From Curtobacterium sp. VKM Ac-2865 (GTDB lineage: Bacteria; Actinomycetota; Actinomycetes; Actinomycetales; Microbacteriaceae), in the NCBI RefSeq assembly GCF_015350905.1, contig NZ_JADKRZ010000002.1, forward strand, positions 496,001 to 560,000: 64,000 nt of DNA. Reading direction: 5' to 3'. The position numbers and the translations under genes are program-made. Positions 52,036 through 61,602 of the stretch are shown in pieces (the first letter of the stretch is position 1; every line of letters starts with the position of its first letter). The notes under the pieces were generated by a model. That model was not told the DNA's origin. It did not search any database and worked only from the letters and a program-made list of their open reading frames with translations.

Positions 52036-53160
52036 ATGTCCGAAACGCTCGAAGAACGCGTCCGGAGCGTCATCGACGGCTCCGGCATGGCCCAGGCCGA
52101 GTTCGCTGACGCCATCGGCATGGACCCGACGAAACTCTCGAAGTCGCTGTCGGGACGGCGTCGGTTCTCGTCGTTGGAGTTGGCCAGGGTCGCTGATGTC
52201 GGCCGGATGAGTGTCGACTGGCTCATCACCGGGAGCGCACCGTTCCGCCCGGTCTTCGCCCGACGAGCGCGAGCTGTCGACGTCGGAGACGAGGCGGGCG
52301 CGAGCGTGGTGGAACGCCTGGTCCTGGCTGTGCGAGGTCTCGCAGAACTCGACCGCCCCCTTGCGCTGCCCGAGCTTCCGCAGCTCGCGCAGCGATCGAG
52401 CTGGTACCTCGTCGAAGCCGCGCAACTCGCAGCTCGGTACGTCGACGCTCTCGGACGCCGTGTCGCAGGTCTCACGATGCAGGAGCTGGTGGCGGCGATC
52501 GAGCGCGAGTTCGGCGTGATCGTCGTGATCGACGAGCTCCCGGACGGCATCGACGGCTTGTCCTACGAAGACGCTGATGCCCGTGTGGTCATCCTCGCTC
52601 CGACCGACCACCCGCTGCGGCAGCGATTCACGCTCGCTCATGAGCTCGCGCACATCGCCTTCGGTGACGCCCGCCAGGGCATGCTCGAGGAACGCTTGTG
52701 GGCCGTCCGGTCGAACACGGAGTCACGGGCGAACGCGTTCGCGGCCGCGTTCCTCGCGCCAGCGGAGGAACTCCGGAACCTGCTCGGTGACCGATCGGCA
52801 TCGGACGTCTTCCCCGAGCTCGTGGAGCGGTTCCAGCTCTCCCCGGACGCGATGGCCTGGCGGTTGTTCAACGAGGACCTGATCGACGAGACGACCCGCG
52901 AGCGGCTCCGCGGACTCACTGCGAAGTCGATCTACCTCCAGATGGGCAAGCCTGCGGACTACTTCGACCTGGCCCTCGCGGCAGGAGAACCACGCCCGGG
53001 ATGGCTGCTGGTGAACGCCTGTGTCGACGCGTACCGCGCTGGCGAGACGACAGTGAAGCCTGTCGCGCGTCTTCTCGGATGGACCACGGAGGAGACCGAA
53101 GCGTTCTTCGCGCTCGACGGTGACGAGCTCGACGCAGAATCCGGTCTGATCGAGGACTGA
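52036..53160 (+). CDS. XRE regulator fused to ImmA/IrrE metalloprotease
   Basis: A 374-residue protein with an N-terminal Cro/C1 helix-turn-helix (about 4-66) and an ImmA/IrrE domain with the zinc motif HELAH (His202, Glu203, His206) and a third ligand Glu229 (NTESRANAFAAAFLAP). Such fusions act as repressors that cut themselves or partner proteins, and many are antitoxins. Its base composition is less GC-rich than its neighbours. It is followed 3 bases later by a PIN-like gene, suggesting an operon. Confidence 0.9.
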   Translation: MSETLEERVRSVIDGSGMAQAEFADAIGMDPTKLSKSLSGRRRFSSLELARVADVGRMSVDWLITGSAPFRPVFARRARAVDVGDEAGASVVERLVLAVRGLAELDRPLALPELPQLAQRSSWYLVEAAQLAARYVDALGRRVAGLTMQELVAAIEREFGVIVVIDELPDGIDGLSYEDADARVVILAPTDHPLRQRFTLAHELAHIAFGDARQGMLEERLWAVRSNTESRANAFAAAFLAPAEELRNLLGDRSASDVFPELVERFQLSPDAMAWRLFNEDLIDETTRERLRGLTAKSIYLQMGKPADYFDLALAAGEPRPGWLLVNACVDAYRAGETTVKPVARLLGWTTEETEAFFALDGDELDAESGLIED

Positions 53161-53163
53161 GCC

Positions 53164-53703
53164 ATGCCGATCCACTGGTTCCCGGACAACTCACTGATCT
53201 GCAACTTCGCCGCCGTCGATCAACTCGGACTCCTGCGGACGAGTCTTCACGGTTCCGGACGGATCGTCGAAGCCGTCGAGTACGAGATCGAGCGGTCTTC
53301 TGCACACGTCCCGCATCTCCGAGGTCTCGACACGAACGAGTGGTTCGGTGATGCCATCAGCTTCCAGGACGAGAAGGACCAGCGGGCGATCGAGAGCACG
53401 CGTCGGATCCGCTTCGGCGGCGACGACGAACGTCCACTCGAACACCTCGGAGAGAGCCAGACCCTGCACCTGCTCTGGACCCGCCCAGAGTTCGCGGGGA
53501 GCGTCTGGATGAGCGAGGACGGCGGCGCCCTTCGCGTTGCGCGGACCATGGGGATCATCACGCGCGATTCACGCGATGTCCTCGAGGAGCTCGTGGCGTT
53601 CAACGAGATCACCGGATCTCAGGCCTTCGAGGTCGCTGTCGCGATCGACCGTGCAGATCGTCCCTTCCTCCGGATGCCGACGAGCGCACGAGACTTCCGC
53701 TGA
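53164..53703 (+). CDS. PIN-like domain protein, probable toxin
   Basis: A 179-residue protein resembling PIN/DUF3368-type ribonuclease toxins: acidic residue Asp8 in FPDNSLICNFA, a GESQTLHLL helix (Glu97), and SEDGGALRVARTMGI (Asp119) placed as in PIN domains, followed by TRDSRDVL. PIN toxins cut RNA. Only 3 bases separate it from the XRE-ImmA stop. The XRE-ImmA/PIN order matches known toxin-antitoxin pairs, but toxicity is inferred. Confidence 0.78.
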   Translation: MPIHWFPDNSLICNFAAVDQLGLLRTSLHGSGRIVEAVEYEIERSSAHVPHLRGLDTNEWFGDAISFQDEKDQRAIESTRRIRFGGDDERPLEHLGESQTLHLLWTRPEFAGSVWMSEDGGALRVARTMGIITRDSRDVLEELVAFNEITGSQAFEVAVAIDRADRPFLRMPTSARDFR

Positions 53704-53718
53704 CCCGTGACGGGCTCG

Positions 53719-54492
53719 TCAGCTGCTGAGTGCGGCCCGCGCCGCCCGGACCACGTCGCTGTCGGTGACGAAGTGCGCGGAGCCGTCGTCGGCACCGCCC
53801 ATCGGCACGCCCGCGTGGGCGCTGTCGGCGGCCGGGCGCTTCGCGGAGAGGTGCACGGCAGCAGCTCCGGTGGCGACCAGGGCCGGCACGTCCGCGGGGA
53901 TGACCCCGGCGCCGGCCATGACCTGCACGGGCCCGGCGGCCGACACCATGCGGGCGATCGTCGCCGCGCCGGTGAGGGCGGTGGGGGCCGCGCCGGAGGT
54001 CAGGACGCGGGTGAACCCGAGGTCGGCGAGCAGTGCGACGGCGGCGACGGGGTCCGCCGCGTGGTCGATCGCCCGGTGCAGGGTGACCTCGACGTCGTCA
54101 CGGAGTGCGCGGGCGGTGCCGACGAAGCGTCGCAGGACCTCGAGGTCGAGCGACCCGTCCGCCCCGAGCGCACCGACGACGACGCCGGCGACGCCCGAGC
54201 GCACGACGGCCTCGAGCTCGCGGTCCATCAGGTCGATCTCGTCCGAGCCGTACACGAAGCCACCCGGGCGGCACCGGACCAGGGCGTGCACGGGGACGCC
54301 CGTCGCGACCGCGGCCTCGACGAGCCCCTGGGACGGGGTCAGCCCGCCGAGTTCGAGCCCGACGCAGAGCTCGACGCGGTCGGCGCCACCGTCACGGGCG
54401 ACGACCGCCCCGGCCGGCGAGGTGACCGCGATCTCGAGCGCGACGGAGCGAGCAGCAGCGGCGGCCGGAGCGGCGGAGGGGGCAGTGGTCAC
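53719..54492 (-). CDS. cutC: Copper homeostasis protein CutC
   Basis: A 257-residue TIM-barrel protein with the CutC pattern: LEIAVTSPAGAVVARDGGADRVELCVGLELGGLTPS, the HALVRCRPGGFVYG strand, and VTLHRAID. The metal-related role in E. coli is disputed. GTG 54492 overlaps the stop of the upstream M81 gene. In this genome it appears to belong to the M81/ROK operon, so a function in substrate catabolism is possible. Confidence 0.93.
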   Translation of the reverse strand: MTTAPSAAPAAAAARSVALEIAVTSPAGAVVARDGGADRVELCVGLELGGLTPSQGLVEAAVATGVPVHALVRCRPGGFVYGSDEIDLMDRELEAVVRSGVAGVVVGALGADGSLDLEVLRRFVGTARALRDDVEVTLHRAIDHAADPVAAVALLADLGFTRVLTSGAAPTALTGAATIARMVSAAGPVQVMAGAGVIPADVPALVATGAAAVHLSAKRPAADSAHAGVPMGGADDGSAHFVTDSDVVRAARAALSS

Positions 54493-56021
54493 GCGATGGC
54501 TCCGAGCGGTTCGTTCGAGGGCGGGATGATCCGGGCACCGAGGTCGGGCGCCGACGGGAACACCCGATCGTACGGGAACATCGGCCGCGCGATCCGGTGG
54601 TGTCCCAGGCGCTCGAGGTCTTGGTCGACGCCGCCGGGCGTCAGCGCGAGCATCCAGTCGGCGGCCATGTCGAACAGCTCCGGCTCGAGGTAGCCGATCT
54701 TCACGATGACGACGTCGGCCTGGCGCGGTGCGAGGTCGAGGTCCGTGAAGTCGTGCTCGTGGTGGTACGGCTTGCGCAGCGTCGTGAGGATGGCGAAGAC
54801 GCTGCCGACCTGCAGCACGACCTCGGTCTCGGCGTCGCGGTCACCGTGCTTGACCGCGTGCACCCGCCCGGTCATGGTGATCGGTCCGGCGTGGAGGTCG
54901 TCGACCGCCGCACCGGCGGTCACGGTGACGGTCGCACCGACGCCCGCGGCCACCGCGGTGGCGACGGCGTCCGGGCCGGGGACGCTCGCGTAGATGACGG
55001 TCGGGCCGTCGGCCGACTGGAACTCCGGCCGTGCGAGCACCTCGGTCAGCCCCCACGTCATGTCGCCGGACCCACCGGCGGTCGGGTTGTCGCCCGAGTC
55101 CGAGACGAAGTACGGCCGGGCGGCACCGGGTGCGAGCGCGGCGTCGAGGCACTCGGCGAACGAGCCCGTCGGCGCCACGAACACGAAGTCCTCGCGGACG
55201 TCCCAGAACGCCTGCGCCAGCCGTTCGGCACCTGCGGCGACCGCGTCCGACGACCACCCGGTGACGACGGTGACGGCACGGTCGCGCGGCTGGTCGGCCC
55301 ACGCGTACCCGACCCAGATCGCGGCGTCGAGCACGCCGTCGACGGCCTCGACGGCGGGCACCTGGGCGTAGAGCGACGCCGCGGGCTCGAGGCGCGTCGA
55401 GGTCTGCTCACCGGGCAGCAGCACGGGGATCGGGATCCACGCCTTCACCGGGCGCTGCGACCCGACCGGGCGGGTGGTGAGCACGTCGACGAGGTTGCGG
55501 ACCGCGCGCTCCTTCGTCTCCATCGCGTCCTCGTGCGGGGCCATCCGGTAGCAGGTGACCAGGTCGACCTGGTGGGCGAGCTCCGCGGTGACGTTGCCGT
55601 GCAGGTCCATCGACGCCGACACGATGACGTCTGGGCCGATCACCGCGCGGATGCGTCCGAGCAGGTCGGTCTCGGCGTCGTCCAGGCCCTCGACGACCAT
55701 CGCGCCGTGGATGTCGTACCAGAGGCCGTCCAAGGACGTCGACGACACCAGCGCCTGCAGCCGCGAGACGATCTCGGAGGCGAGCGACTCGTACGCCTCC
55801 CGCGTCACCATGCCGCCGGGCAGCGCGTGCCCGATCAGTGCACCGCGGAAGTCGGCGACGGCGGACAGCTCGGCGAGGAAGTCGTAGCGCGCCACGACCT
55901 CGTCCCCGCGGTCCGGGTGGAACGCCTCGGCCTGGGTCCTGGTCGGCGTGAACGTCGACGTCTCGATGGCCAACCCGGCGATGGCGATGACGGGACGATG
56001 CGTGGGCACGGTGTCAGACAC
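54489..56021 (-). CDS. M81 family metallopeptidase (MlrC-like)
   Basis: A 510-residue protein of the MlrC/microcystinase-type family (DUF1485 plus MlrC C-terminal domain). LAIETSTFTPTRT at the start, WYDIHGAMVVEG and SMDLHGNVT with metal-binding His and Asp, and PYFVSDSGDNPTAGGSGDMT are the usual features. GTG 56021 is chosen because AGGAG lies 5 bases upstream. It overlaps both neighbours (8 bases with the ROK gene) and is the second gene of the operon. Confidence 0.9.
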   Translation of the reverse strand: MSDTVPTHRPVIAIAGLAIETSTFTPTRTQAEAFHPDRGDEVVARYDFLAELSAVADFRGALIGHALPGGMVTREAYESLASEIVSRLQALVSSTSLDGLWYDIHGAMVVEGLDDAETDLLGRIRAVIGPDVIVSASMDLHGNVTAELAHQVDLVTCYRMAPHEDAMETKERAVRNLVDVLTTRPVGSQRPVKAWIPIPVLLPGEQTSTRLEPAASLYAQVPAVEAVDGVLDAAIWVGYAWADQPRDRAVTVVTGWSSDAVAAGAERLAQAFWDVREDFVFVAPTGSFAECLDAALAPGAARPYFVSDSGDNPTAGGSGDMTWGLTEVLARPEFQSADGPTVIYASVPGPDAVATAVAAGVGATVTVTAGAAVDDLHAGPITMTGRVHAVKHGDRDAETEVVLQVGSVFAILTTLRKPYHHEHDFTDLDLAPRQADVVIVKIGYLEPELFDMAADWMLALTPGGVDQDLERLGHHRIARPMFPYDRVFPSAPDLGARIIPPSNEPLGAIA

Positions 56022-57198
56022 GGACACTCCTGTTCCTGGTGGTCGACTGGGGGATCGGCGTGGACAGCTCCTGCAACGAGGCCGCGAGACCCCGCTGCAG
56101 CGCGAACTGCCCGGCACCGACGAGACCCGCATCGGCACCGAGCGAGGCGCGCTCGATGACGAGGTGCTGCGTCACGAGCGGGTGGCAGCTCTCGTAGAGC
56201 TGGCTCCGCACCGCGGCGACGAACGGGTCGAGGGTGGAGAGGATGCCGCCGAGGTAGACGGCGTCCGGGTTGAAGAAGTTCACGTTGGCGGCGAGCACCT
56301 CGCCGAGGTACCGACCGGCCAGGCGCACGGCCCTGGTGGCCTCGGGGTCGGCGTCCGACGCGAGCCGCACGACGTCGGCGGTCGAGGACACTGGCACGCC
56401 GGCCGCGCTGAGGATCCGCACGAGGGCGGCCCCGGACGCCACGGTCTCCAGGCACCCGGTGTTGCCGCACGAGCACGGGGTGTCCCCGGCCGCGTCGATC
56501 CGCACGTGCGTGATGTCGCCGGCGGCCCCGGTCGAGCCGCGGTACAGCCGGCCGTCGATGACGATCCCGGCACCGATCGCCGACCCGGCCTTGATCGTGA
56601 TGGCCTGCCGCCGCGACGACGGCTGGACGGTCTGCTCACCCGCCGCCATGCAGTTCGCGTCGTTGTCGACGGCCGCGGGGACGCCGAAGTGCTCCTCGAG
56701 CCAGGCGGCCACGGGGAAGCCGTTCCACCCGGGCATGCGACTCGGCAGGTCGACCACCCCGGCCTCGACGTCGACCGGGCCGGGCAGGCTCAGCCCGACA
56801 CCGCGCAGGCCGTCGCGCCCGCGCGACTCGACGAGTTGTCCCAGCAGCTCCGCCAGCCGGGCCAGCCCGGCGGTCGGACCGTCGGAGAGCGCGAACGGGA
56901 CGTTCGAGACGGACTCGAGCGAGCCTCCCGGCAGGACGATGCCGACCCGCGCGTGTCCGCCACCGACGTCCGCGGCGACCGCGTACTCGTCCACCCCGCC
57001 GATCCGGAGCACCTTGCGGGGGCGACCGCCGGTGGAGACGTCGGTGCCCTCCTCGGCGAGGATCCCGTGGTCGAGCAGCTGGGCGACGACGTGCGAGACG
57101 GTCGACGGCGCGGCGCCGAGGAGCTGCGCGATCTCGGTGCGGCTCGACGCCTGCCCCGACGCGACGAGCTCGAGCACCCGCGAACTGAGGTCCGGCAC
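56014..57198 (-). CDS. ROK-family transcriptional regulator
   Basis: A 394-residue protein: N-terminal winged helix (SSRTEIAQLLGAAPSTVSHVVAQLLDHG), then a ROK sugar-kinase-like domain with the zinc motif CSCGNTGCLE. The GTG at 57198 has GGAGAAA 2 bases upstream; a TTG at 57210 would add 4 residues but lacks a binding site. The intergenic region shared with the binding-protein gene is AT-rich and probably holds its operator. Confidence 0.9.
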   Translation of the reverse strand: MPDLSSRVLELVASGQASSRTEIAQLLGAAPSTVSHVVAQLLDHGILAEEGTDVSTGGRPRKVLRIGGVDEYAVAADVGGGHARVGIVLPGGSLESVSNVPFALSDGPTAGLARLAELLGQLVESRGRDGLRGVGLSLPGPVDVEAGVVDLPSRMPGWNGFPVAAWLEEHFGVPAAVDNDANCMAAGEQTVQPSSRRQAITIKAGSAIGAGIVIDGRLYRGSTGAAGDITHVRIDAAGDTPCSCGNTGCLETVASGAALVRILSAAGVPVSSTADVVRLASDADPEATRAVRLAGRYLGEVLAANVNFFNPDAVYLGGILSTLDPFVAAVRSQLYESCHPLVTQHLVIERASLGADAGLVGAGQFALQRGLAASLQELSTPIPQSTTRNRSVRV

Positions 57199-57415
57199 GA
57201 CTTTCTCCAATCCGGCACGAAGACCAGCACTGCGGCCGGTGACGGCACGGAAACCGCCGTCGTTCCGGGAGCCTAACCGCCCGACGGAGCCGGGAGCCCT
57301 TTCGCCCGATCCGCAGAAACGAAGTATTTACACGAGAACGTTTGTTTTTCCAACACCTTTTGCCATTGACTGTGGCCCACCCCGACCACCAGAACCACTC
57401 GCACTAGGAGTCCGC
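57199..57415. promoter_or_regulatory. Divergent AT-rich control region of the ROK and binding-protein genes
   Basis: The stretch 57318-57375 is the most AT-rich non-coding DNA here (GAAGTATTTACACG, AACGTTTGTTTTTCCAAC, TTGACT at 57366-57371). AACGTT (57337-57342) and a GTTTG/CAAC near-inverted repeat are candidate ROK sites. No clear -10 was assigned. Confidence 0.5.
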
Positions 57416-59212
57416 ATGACCAAGCCCCGTCGCTGGGCCCTCCTCACCGGAGCCGCGCTCGCGGTGAGCGCACTGCTCGCCGGGTGTTCCGGAGGCGGTT
57501 CCGCCACCACGAACGCGAAGTCCGACGAGATCAACTACGCGCTGCCGGCGAACTTCACGCCGAACTGGATCCTGCCGATCGGCACCGCCGCGCACCTCAA
57601 CACGAACAACGGCTCCATCGCGCAGTCCCTGTACGAGCCCCTGGTGGCGTACGACGGCTCCACCGGCAAGATCGCCTGGAACAAGAAGGGCTCGATCGCC
57701 ACCGCCGCCGACTTCGCGAGCGACGGCAAGAGCGTCACGGTGACCCTGGGCGACCGCACGTGGTCGGACGGCAAGCCGATCACCAGCCGCGACGTCGAGT
57801 TCTGGTACAACCTCATCAAGGCCAACAAGGCGCAGTGGGGCTCCTACTCCGAGGGCAAGGTCCCGGACAACTGGACCGCGTTCAAGACCGTCGACGACAC
57901 CCACTTCACGATCACGTTCGACAAGGCCTACAACTCGGACTGGATGCTCGCCAACCAGCTCAGCCTGGTCGTCCCGCTGCCGCAGCACGCCTGGGACAAG
58001 ACCGGCGCGGACGCGACGGTGACCGACGCCGACGAGACCCCCGCCGGCGCCAAGCAGGTCTGGAAGTACATCAACACCGCCGCCGGCAAGATCGCGGACT
58101 ACGACTCCGACCCGCTGTGGAAGACCATCTCCGGCCCGTACGGCGTCAAGTCGTTCACGACCGCCGGCAAGGTGCAGCTCGTCGCGAACACGAAGTACGA
58201 CGGCGGCCAGAAGGCCCAGATCAAGACCGTCAACCTGCTGCCGTTCACCACGGCTGACGCCGAGACGAACGCGGTGCGCTCCGGCGAGGTCGACTACGGC
58301 TACATCCAGGCCACGGACATGGACCAGAAGGACTCGTTCACGGGCAAGGGCTACGACGTCAAGCCGTGGACCGGCTGGGCGATCACGTACATGCCGTACA
58401 ACTTCAACAACCCGACCATGGGCGCCGTCTTCAAGCAGCTCTACGCCCGCCAGGCCGTCCAGATGTCGGTCGACCAGGCCAGCCTGTCGAAGGTCGTCTT
58501 CAACGGCACCGCCACCCCGACCTACGGCCCCGTCCCGCAGGCCCAGGCGTCCGACTACGTCTCCGACGCGCAGAAGGACAATCCGTACCCGTTCAGCACG
58601 AAGAAGGCCGCGGCGCTCCTGACCAGCCACGGCTGGACGAAACAGGGCGGCACGATGGTCTGCACCGACCCGGGCAGCGGCGACAGCCAGTGCGGCGAGG
58701 GCGTCGCGAAGGGCACGAAGTTCACCATGCAGGTGCTGTCGCAGTCCGGCTCGTCCGTGACCGACAACATGATGAGCGCGATCCAGTCCTCGCTCGCCAA
58801 GACCGGCATCGGCTTCACCATCAAGACCGCGCCGGTGTCGAGCGTCCTCTCGCAGACCCCGACGTGCACCAGCGACGAGGACAGCTGCAAGTGGGACCTG
58901 TCCTTCTTCGGCACCGCGGGCAGCTGGTACTTCCCGGCGTACCCGACCGGTGAGGCGCTGTTCTCCACCGGCGGCTCGGCGAACTTCGGCAGCTATTCGA
59001 ACAAGTCCGTCGACGACCTGGTCAGCGCGACCACGACGTCGACCGACTCCGCCGCGGTGCAGGACTACAGCGAAGCGGTCGCGAAGGACCTACCGGTGAT
59101 CTGGCTGCCGAGCCCGGACTACCAGATCTCGGTCGTCAAGAACGGTCTGACCGGGTTCGAGCAGGACTCGCTGGCCAACTTCCACCCGTCCCAGTGGACG
59201 TGGAGCAAGTAG
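57416..59212 (+). CDS. Extracellular solute-binding protein, family 5 (peptide type)
   Basis: A 598-residue lipoprotein (lipobox LAGC, Cys at about residue 24) of the oligopeptide/dipeptide-binding family. The middle holds DGKPITSRDVEFWYNLIK and the later GWAITYMPYNFNNPTMGAVFKQLYARQAVQMSVDQ block typical of these proteins. AGGAG precedes the ATG. The two permeases and ATPases normally following are absent: 30 bases after the stop the sequence becomes a G/C homopolymer. Confidence 0.92.
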   Translation: MTKPRRWALLTGAALAVSALLAGCSGGGSATTNAKSDEINYALPANFTPNWILPIGTAAHLNTNNGSIAQSLYEPLVAYDGSTGKIAWNKKGSIATAADFASDGKSVTVTLGDRTWSDGKPITSRDVEFWYNLIKANKAQWGSYSEGKVPDNWTAFKTVDDTHFTITFDKAYNSDWMLANQLSLVVPLPQHAWDKTGADATVTDADETPAGAKQVWKYINTAAGKIADYDSDPLWKTISGPYGVKSFTTAGKVQLVANTKYDGGQKAQIKTVNLLPFTTADAETNAVRSGEVDYGYIQATDMDQKDSFTGKGYDVKPWTGWAITYMPYNFNNPTMGAVFKQLYARQAVQMSVDQASLSKVVFNGTATPTYGPVPQAQASDYVSDAQKDNPYPFSTKKAAALLTSHGWTKQGGTMVCTDPGSGDSQCGEGVAKGTKFTMQVLSQSGSSVTDNMMSAIQSSLAKTGIGFTIKTAPVSSVLSQTPTCTSDEDSCKWDLSFFGTAGSWYFPAYPTGEALFSTGGSANFGSYSNKSVDDLVSATTTSTDSAAVQDYSEAVAKDLPVIWLPSPDYQISVVKNGLTGFEQDSLANFHPSQWTWSK

Positions 59213-59241
59213 GTCGCTGACGCGACCAACGGCCTGGAGGC

Positions 59242-59290
<49 letters not shown>

Positions 59291-59307
59291 ACGACCCGGC
59301 CGTGCGC

Positions 59308-61317
59308 CTACCGGCGCGCCACCGCTGACAGCCCGCGGAACGAGACCGCCCCGAGACCGGTGACGTCGTCGTAGCCCGTCGCCGTGGTCAGCGACGTGTC
59401 GTGGTCGAGCGTCACGAGGAAGTCGTGCCCCGAGGTCGCGCTCGTGTAGGCGAGCGCGATCGGCGACGCGGGCGGCGCGACGTCGGTGAACGACGCGGGG
59501 GCGGCCCGGTACGTCGCGTACAGCGTCGGGTTCGCGAACCCGAGCCGGGTGTTCGTCGACTGCTGCACGAGCGCCGACAACGCTGCGGTGATCGGCGAGG
59601 CGAGCGAGGTGCCGCCGTACGTCTCGTTCTCGAACGCACCCGTGGCGAGCGTGCCGTCGTCGGTGATCGGCCGGATGCCGATCGACAACCCGGTGTACGG
59701 GTCCGCGAGCGCCGCCAGGTCGGGCGACACGCGCTTGCCGTTCGCGAGTCCGGCCGGCACCACACCGCGCTGGTACGCGGGCTGGTCGAAGAGCGTGCTC
59801 CGGCCACCGCCGGCACCGCCGCCGACGGTGCCGCCGGGGAGCGGCGTCGTGTAGACGTTGCCGCGCGGGCTCGTGACGATCTGGTCGAGCAGGTCGCCCC
59901 ACCCGGTCTCGTACGTCTTGTGGCCGTCCTTCGCGACGCCGAGGCTCGTGCCGCCGACCGCGGTCACCCACGGGCTCGAGGCGGGGAAGTCCGGCTGCGC
60001 GCTGCCGAGCGAGGCGGACTCGTCGCCGTTGTCACCGCTCGAGAAGTACAGGCCGATGCCCTCGCCGGCAGCCTGGACGTGCAGGTTCTCCTGCCCGCGG
60101 ATGCTCGAGAGCGACAGGTTCTCACCGACGTCGCCGTAGCTGTTGCTCACCAGGTCCGCGAGTCCCTGGTCGAGGATCCGGGACATCGCGACGTCGAGGC
60201 CACCACCGCAGTTCGTGCCGCCGACGTAGAGGATCTTCGCCGACGGGGCGACCGCGTGCACCGACTGGACGTCGAGCGTCTCCTCGCCCTGCCACCCGCT
60301 CGGCTGCTGGCAGAGCACCTGGTCGGTGAACTGCAACGGCGCGGGGATGCGCTGCGCGAAGGTCGCGCTGGTCAGCGCGGGCTCCCCGTGCTGGGCGGAG
60401 TAGCTGTCCGTGTCGTGGATGATCGACGGCGAGGCGTACGCGTCGATGACCGCGACGGTCTGCCCCTGGCCGGAGATGCCCCGCTTGCCGAGCGCGTCGA
60501 CGCCGTACGCCGACCGGATCTGGTTCGGCACGTAGCCGCAGGCGAACGTCGGGACGCTCGTGCGACCGTAGGCGGCCGGGACCGTCGCGGTGTGCTGGCC
60601 GTCGTACGCCGAGCACTGGGCGTTGATGCCGGTCGGTGCCGCCGCCTGCTGGCGCAGGGTGTGGGTCGGGGCCGCGGACGCCGGCGTCTCGCCCTGCTGC
60701 ACGAGCTCCGGGTGCGTGAGCAGCCGCCCCTGGTCCACGCTGACGCCGCTGACGAGTCCCGCGACGGACGCGGGCAGGCTCGGGGCGGTCGACGGGGCGA
60801 CGAGGGTCTGCTGCGCGTGCCGGTAGGAGTGCAGGGAGATCCCGAGCACCGAGTTCACGACCGACGCCGCTCCGCGGAACACGACGAACTCGTGGCTCGC
60901 GGGGACGGCCGTGATCGACAGGCCCTGGGCCCGCAGGAACCCGGTGACCTGGTCCACGTCGCTCTTGGTCGGCGCGTACGCCGCGATCCACGCCTTCGGG
61001 CTGAGCGGCTTCCGGTAGCGGCTGGTCCCCGGTGTCGAGACCGCGGTCGCCAGGGCCTCGGCACCGGCCTGGTCCTTCAGGGGCAGGTAGACCTCGCCCT
61101 CGACGTCGGTCGAGGCGGCGACGGTGCCGGTGTCATCGGCCGGGGTGGCCCACGTCGGCACGGAGTCGGGCAGCACGTGCCGGGTCGCAGCGTCGGCGGG
61201 GCCGGCAGCGAACAGCACGGCACCGATGGTGCAGGCAGCGGTGGCGAGGGCGAACGCGGTGGTCCGGGGCCTCGTGGACAGGATGGTCGACCGGGGAGTC
61301 GGTGGGCGTCGGTGCAC
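59308..61317 (-). CDS. S53 family peptidase (sedolisin), pro-kumamolisin type
   Basis: A 669-residue secreted serine-carboxyl protease. A Sec signal (cleavage after ADA, about residue 43) is followed by a pro-kumamolisin activation domain (about 60-195), a linker, and the catalytic domain. The active-site Glu/Asp pair is in EETLDVQ (Glu345, Asp349), the oxyanion Asp in SNSYGD (Asp396), and the nucleophile Ser in GGTSLASP (Ser571). GTG 61317 is preceded by GAGAGGA. Such enzymes work extracellularly, mostly at acid pH. Confidence 0.92.
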   Translation of the reverse strand: MHRRPPTPRSTILSTRPRTTAFALATAACTIGAVLFAAGPADAATRHVLPDSVPTWATPADDTGTVAASTDVEGEVYLPLKDQAGAEALATAVSTPGTSRYRKPLSPKAWIAAYAPTKSDVDQVTGFLRAQGLSITAVPASHEFVVFRGAASVVNSVLGISLHSYRHAQQTLVAPSTAPSLPASVAGLVSGVSVDQGRLLTHPELVQQGETPASAAPTHTLRQQAAAPTGINAQCSAYDGQHTATVPAAYGRTSVPTFACGYVPNQIRSAYGVDALGKRGISGQGQTVAVIDAYASPSIIHDTDSYSAQHGEPALTSATFAQRIPAPLQFTDQVLCQQPSGWQGEETLDVQSVHAVAPSAKILYVGGTNCGGGLDVAMSRILDQGLADLVSNSYGDVGENLSLSSIRGQENLHVQAAGEGIGLYFSSGDNGDESASLGSAQPDFPASSPWVTAVGGTSLGVAKDGHKTYETGWGDLLDQIVTSPRGNVYTTPLPGGTVGGGAGGGRSTLFDQPAYQRGVVPAGLANGKRVSPDLAALADPYTGLSIGIRPITDDGTLATGAFENETYGGTSLASPITAALSALVQQSTNTRLGFANPTLYATYRAAPASFTDVAPPASPIALAYTSATSGHDFLVTLDHDTSLTTATGYDDVTGLGAVSFRGLSAVARR

Positions 61318-61422
61318 GTCGGGGTCCTCTCGGGGGAGCCCGCCGCCGGTCGGCCGTCCGCGCGTGCGGCCGGGCGTTCCCAGCGGCTTCGTGGGCTGCG
61401 GTGAGCTGACTGTAGTGAGCAA

Positions 61423-61452
61423 GTGGAACCAGTTGACAGTCAGTGGTTCCAC
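61423..61452. promoter_or_regulatory. Inverted repeat upstream of the sedolisin gene
   Basis: Perfect 9-bp arms (GTGGAACCA and TGGTTCCAC) separated by 12 bases that include TTGACA and GACTGACT-like repeats. The position 100-130 bases upstream of the start and just behind a -10 candidate fits a repressor or activator site. Confidence 0.6.
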
Positions 61453-61602
61453 CGACGGACCACGTCACCCGGACGGGGGTCGGAAGCTGTCGCACTGCTC
61501 AGCGAGGAAGCGCGGAGTTCCGCGGCACGACGGCGGACCAGCTGGGTCCGCGCCGAGAACCCGGGGTCCGGTCTTGCGCCGGTCGGCGCGACCAGATGAC
61601 GA

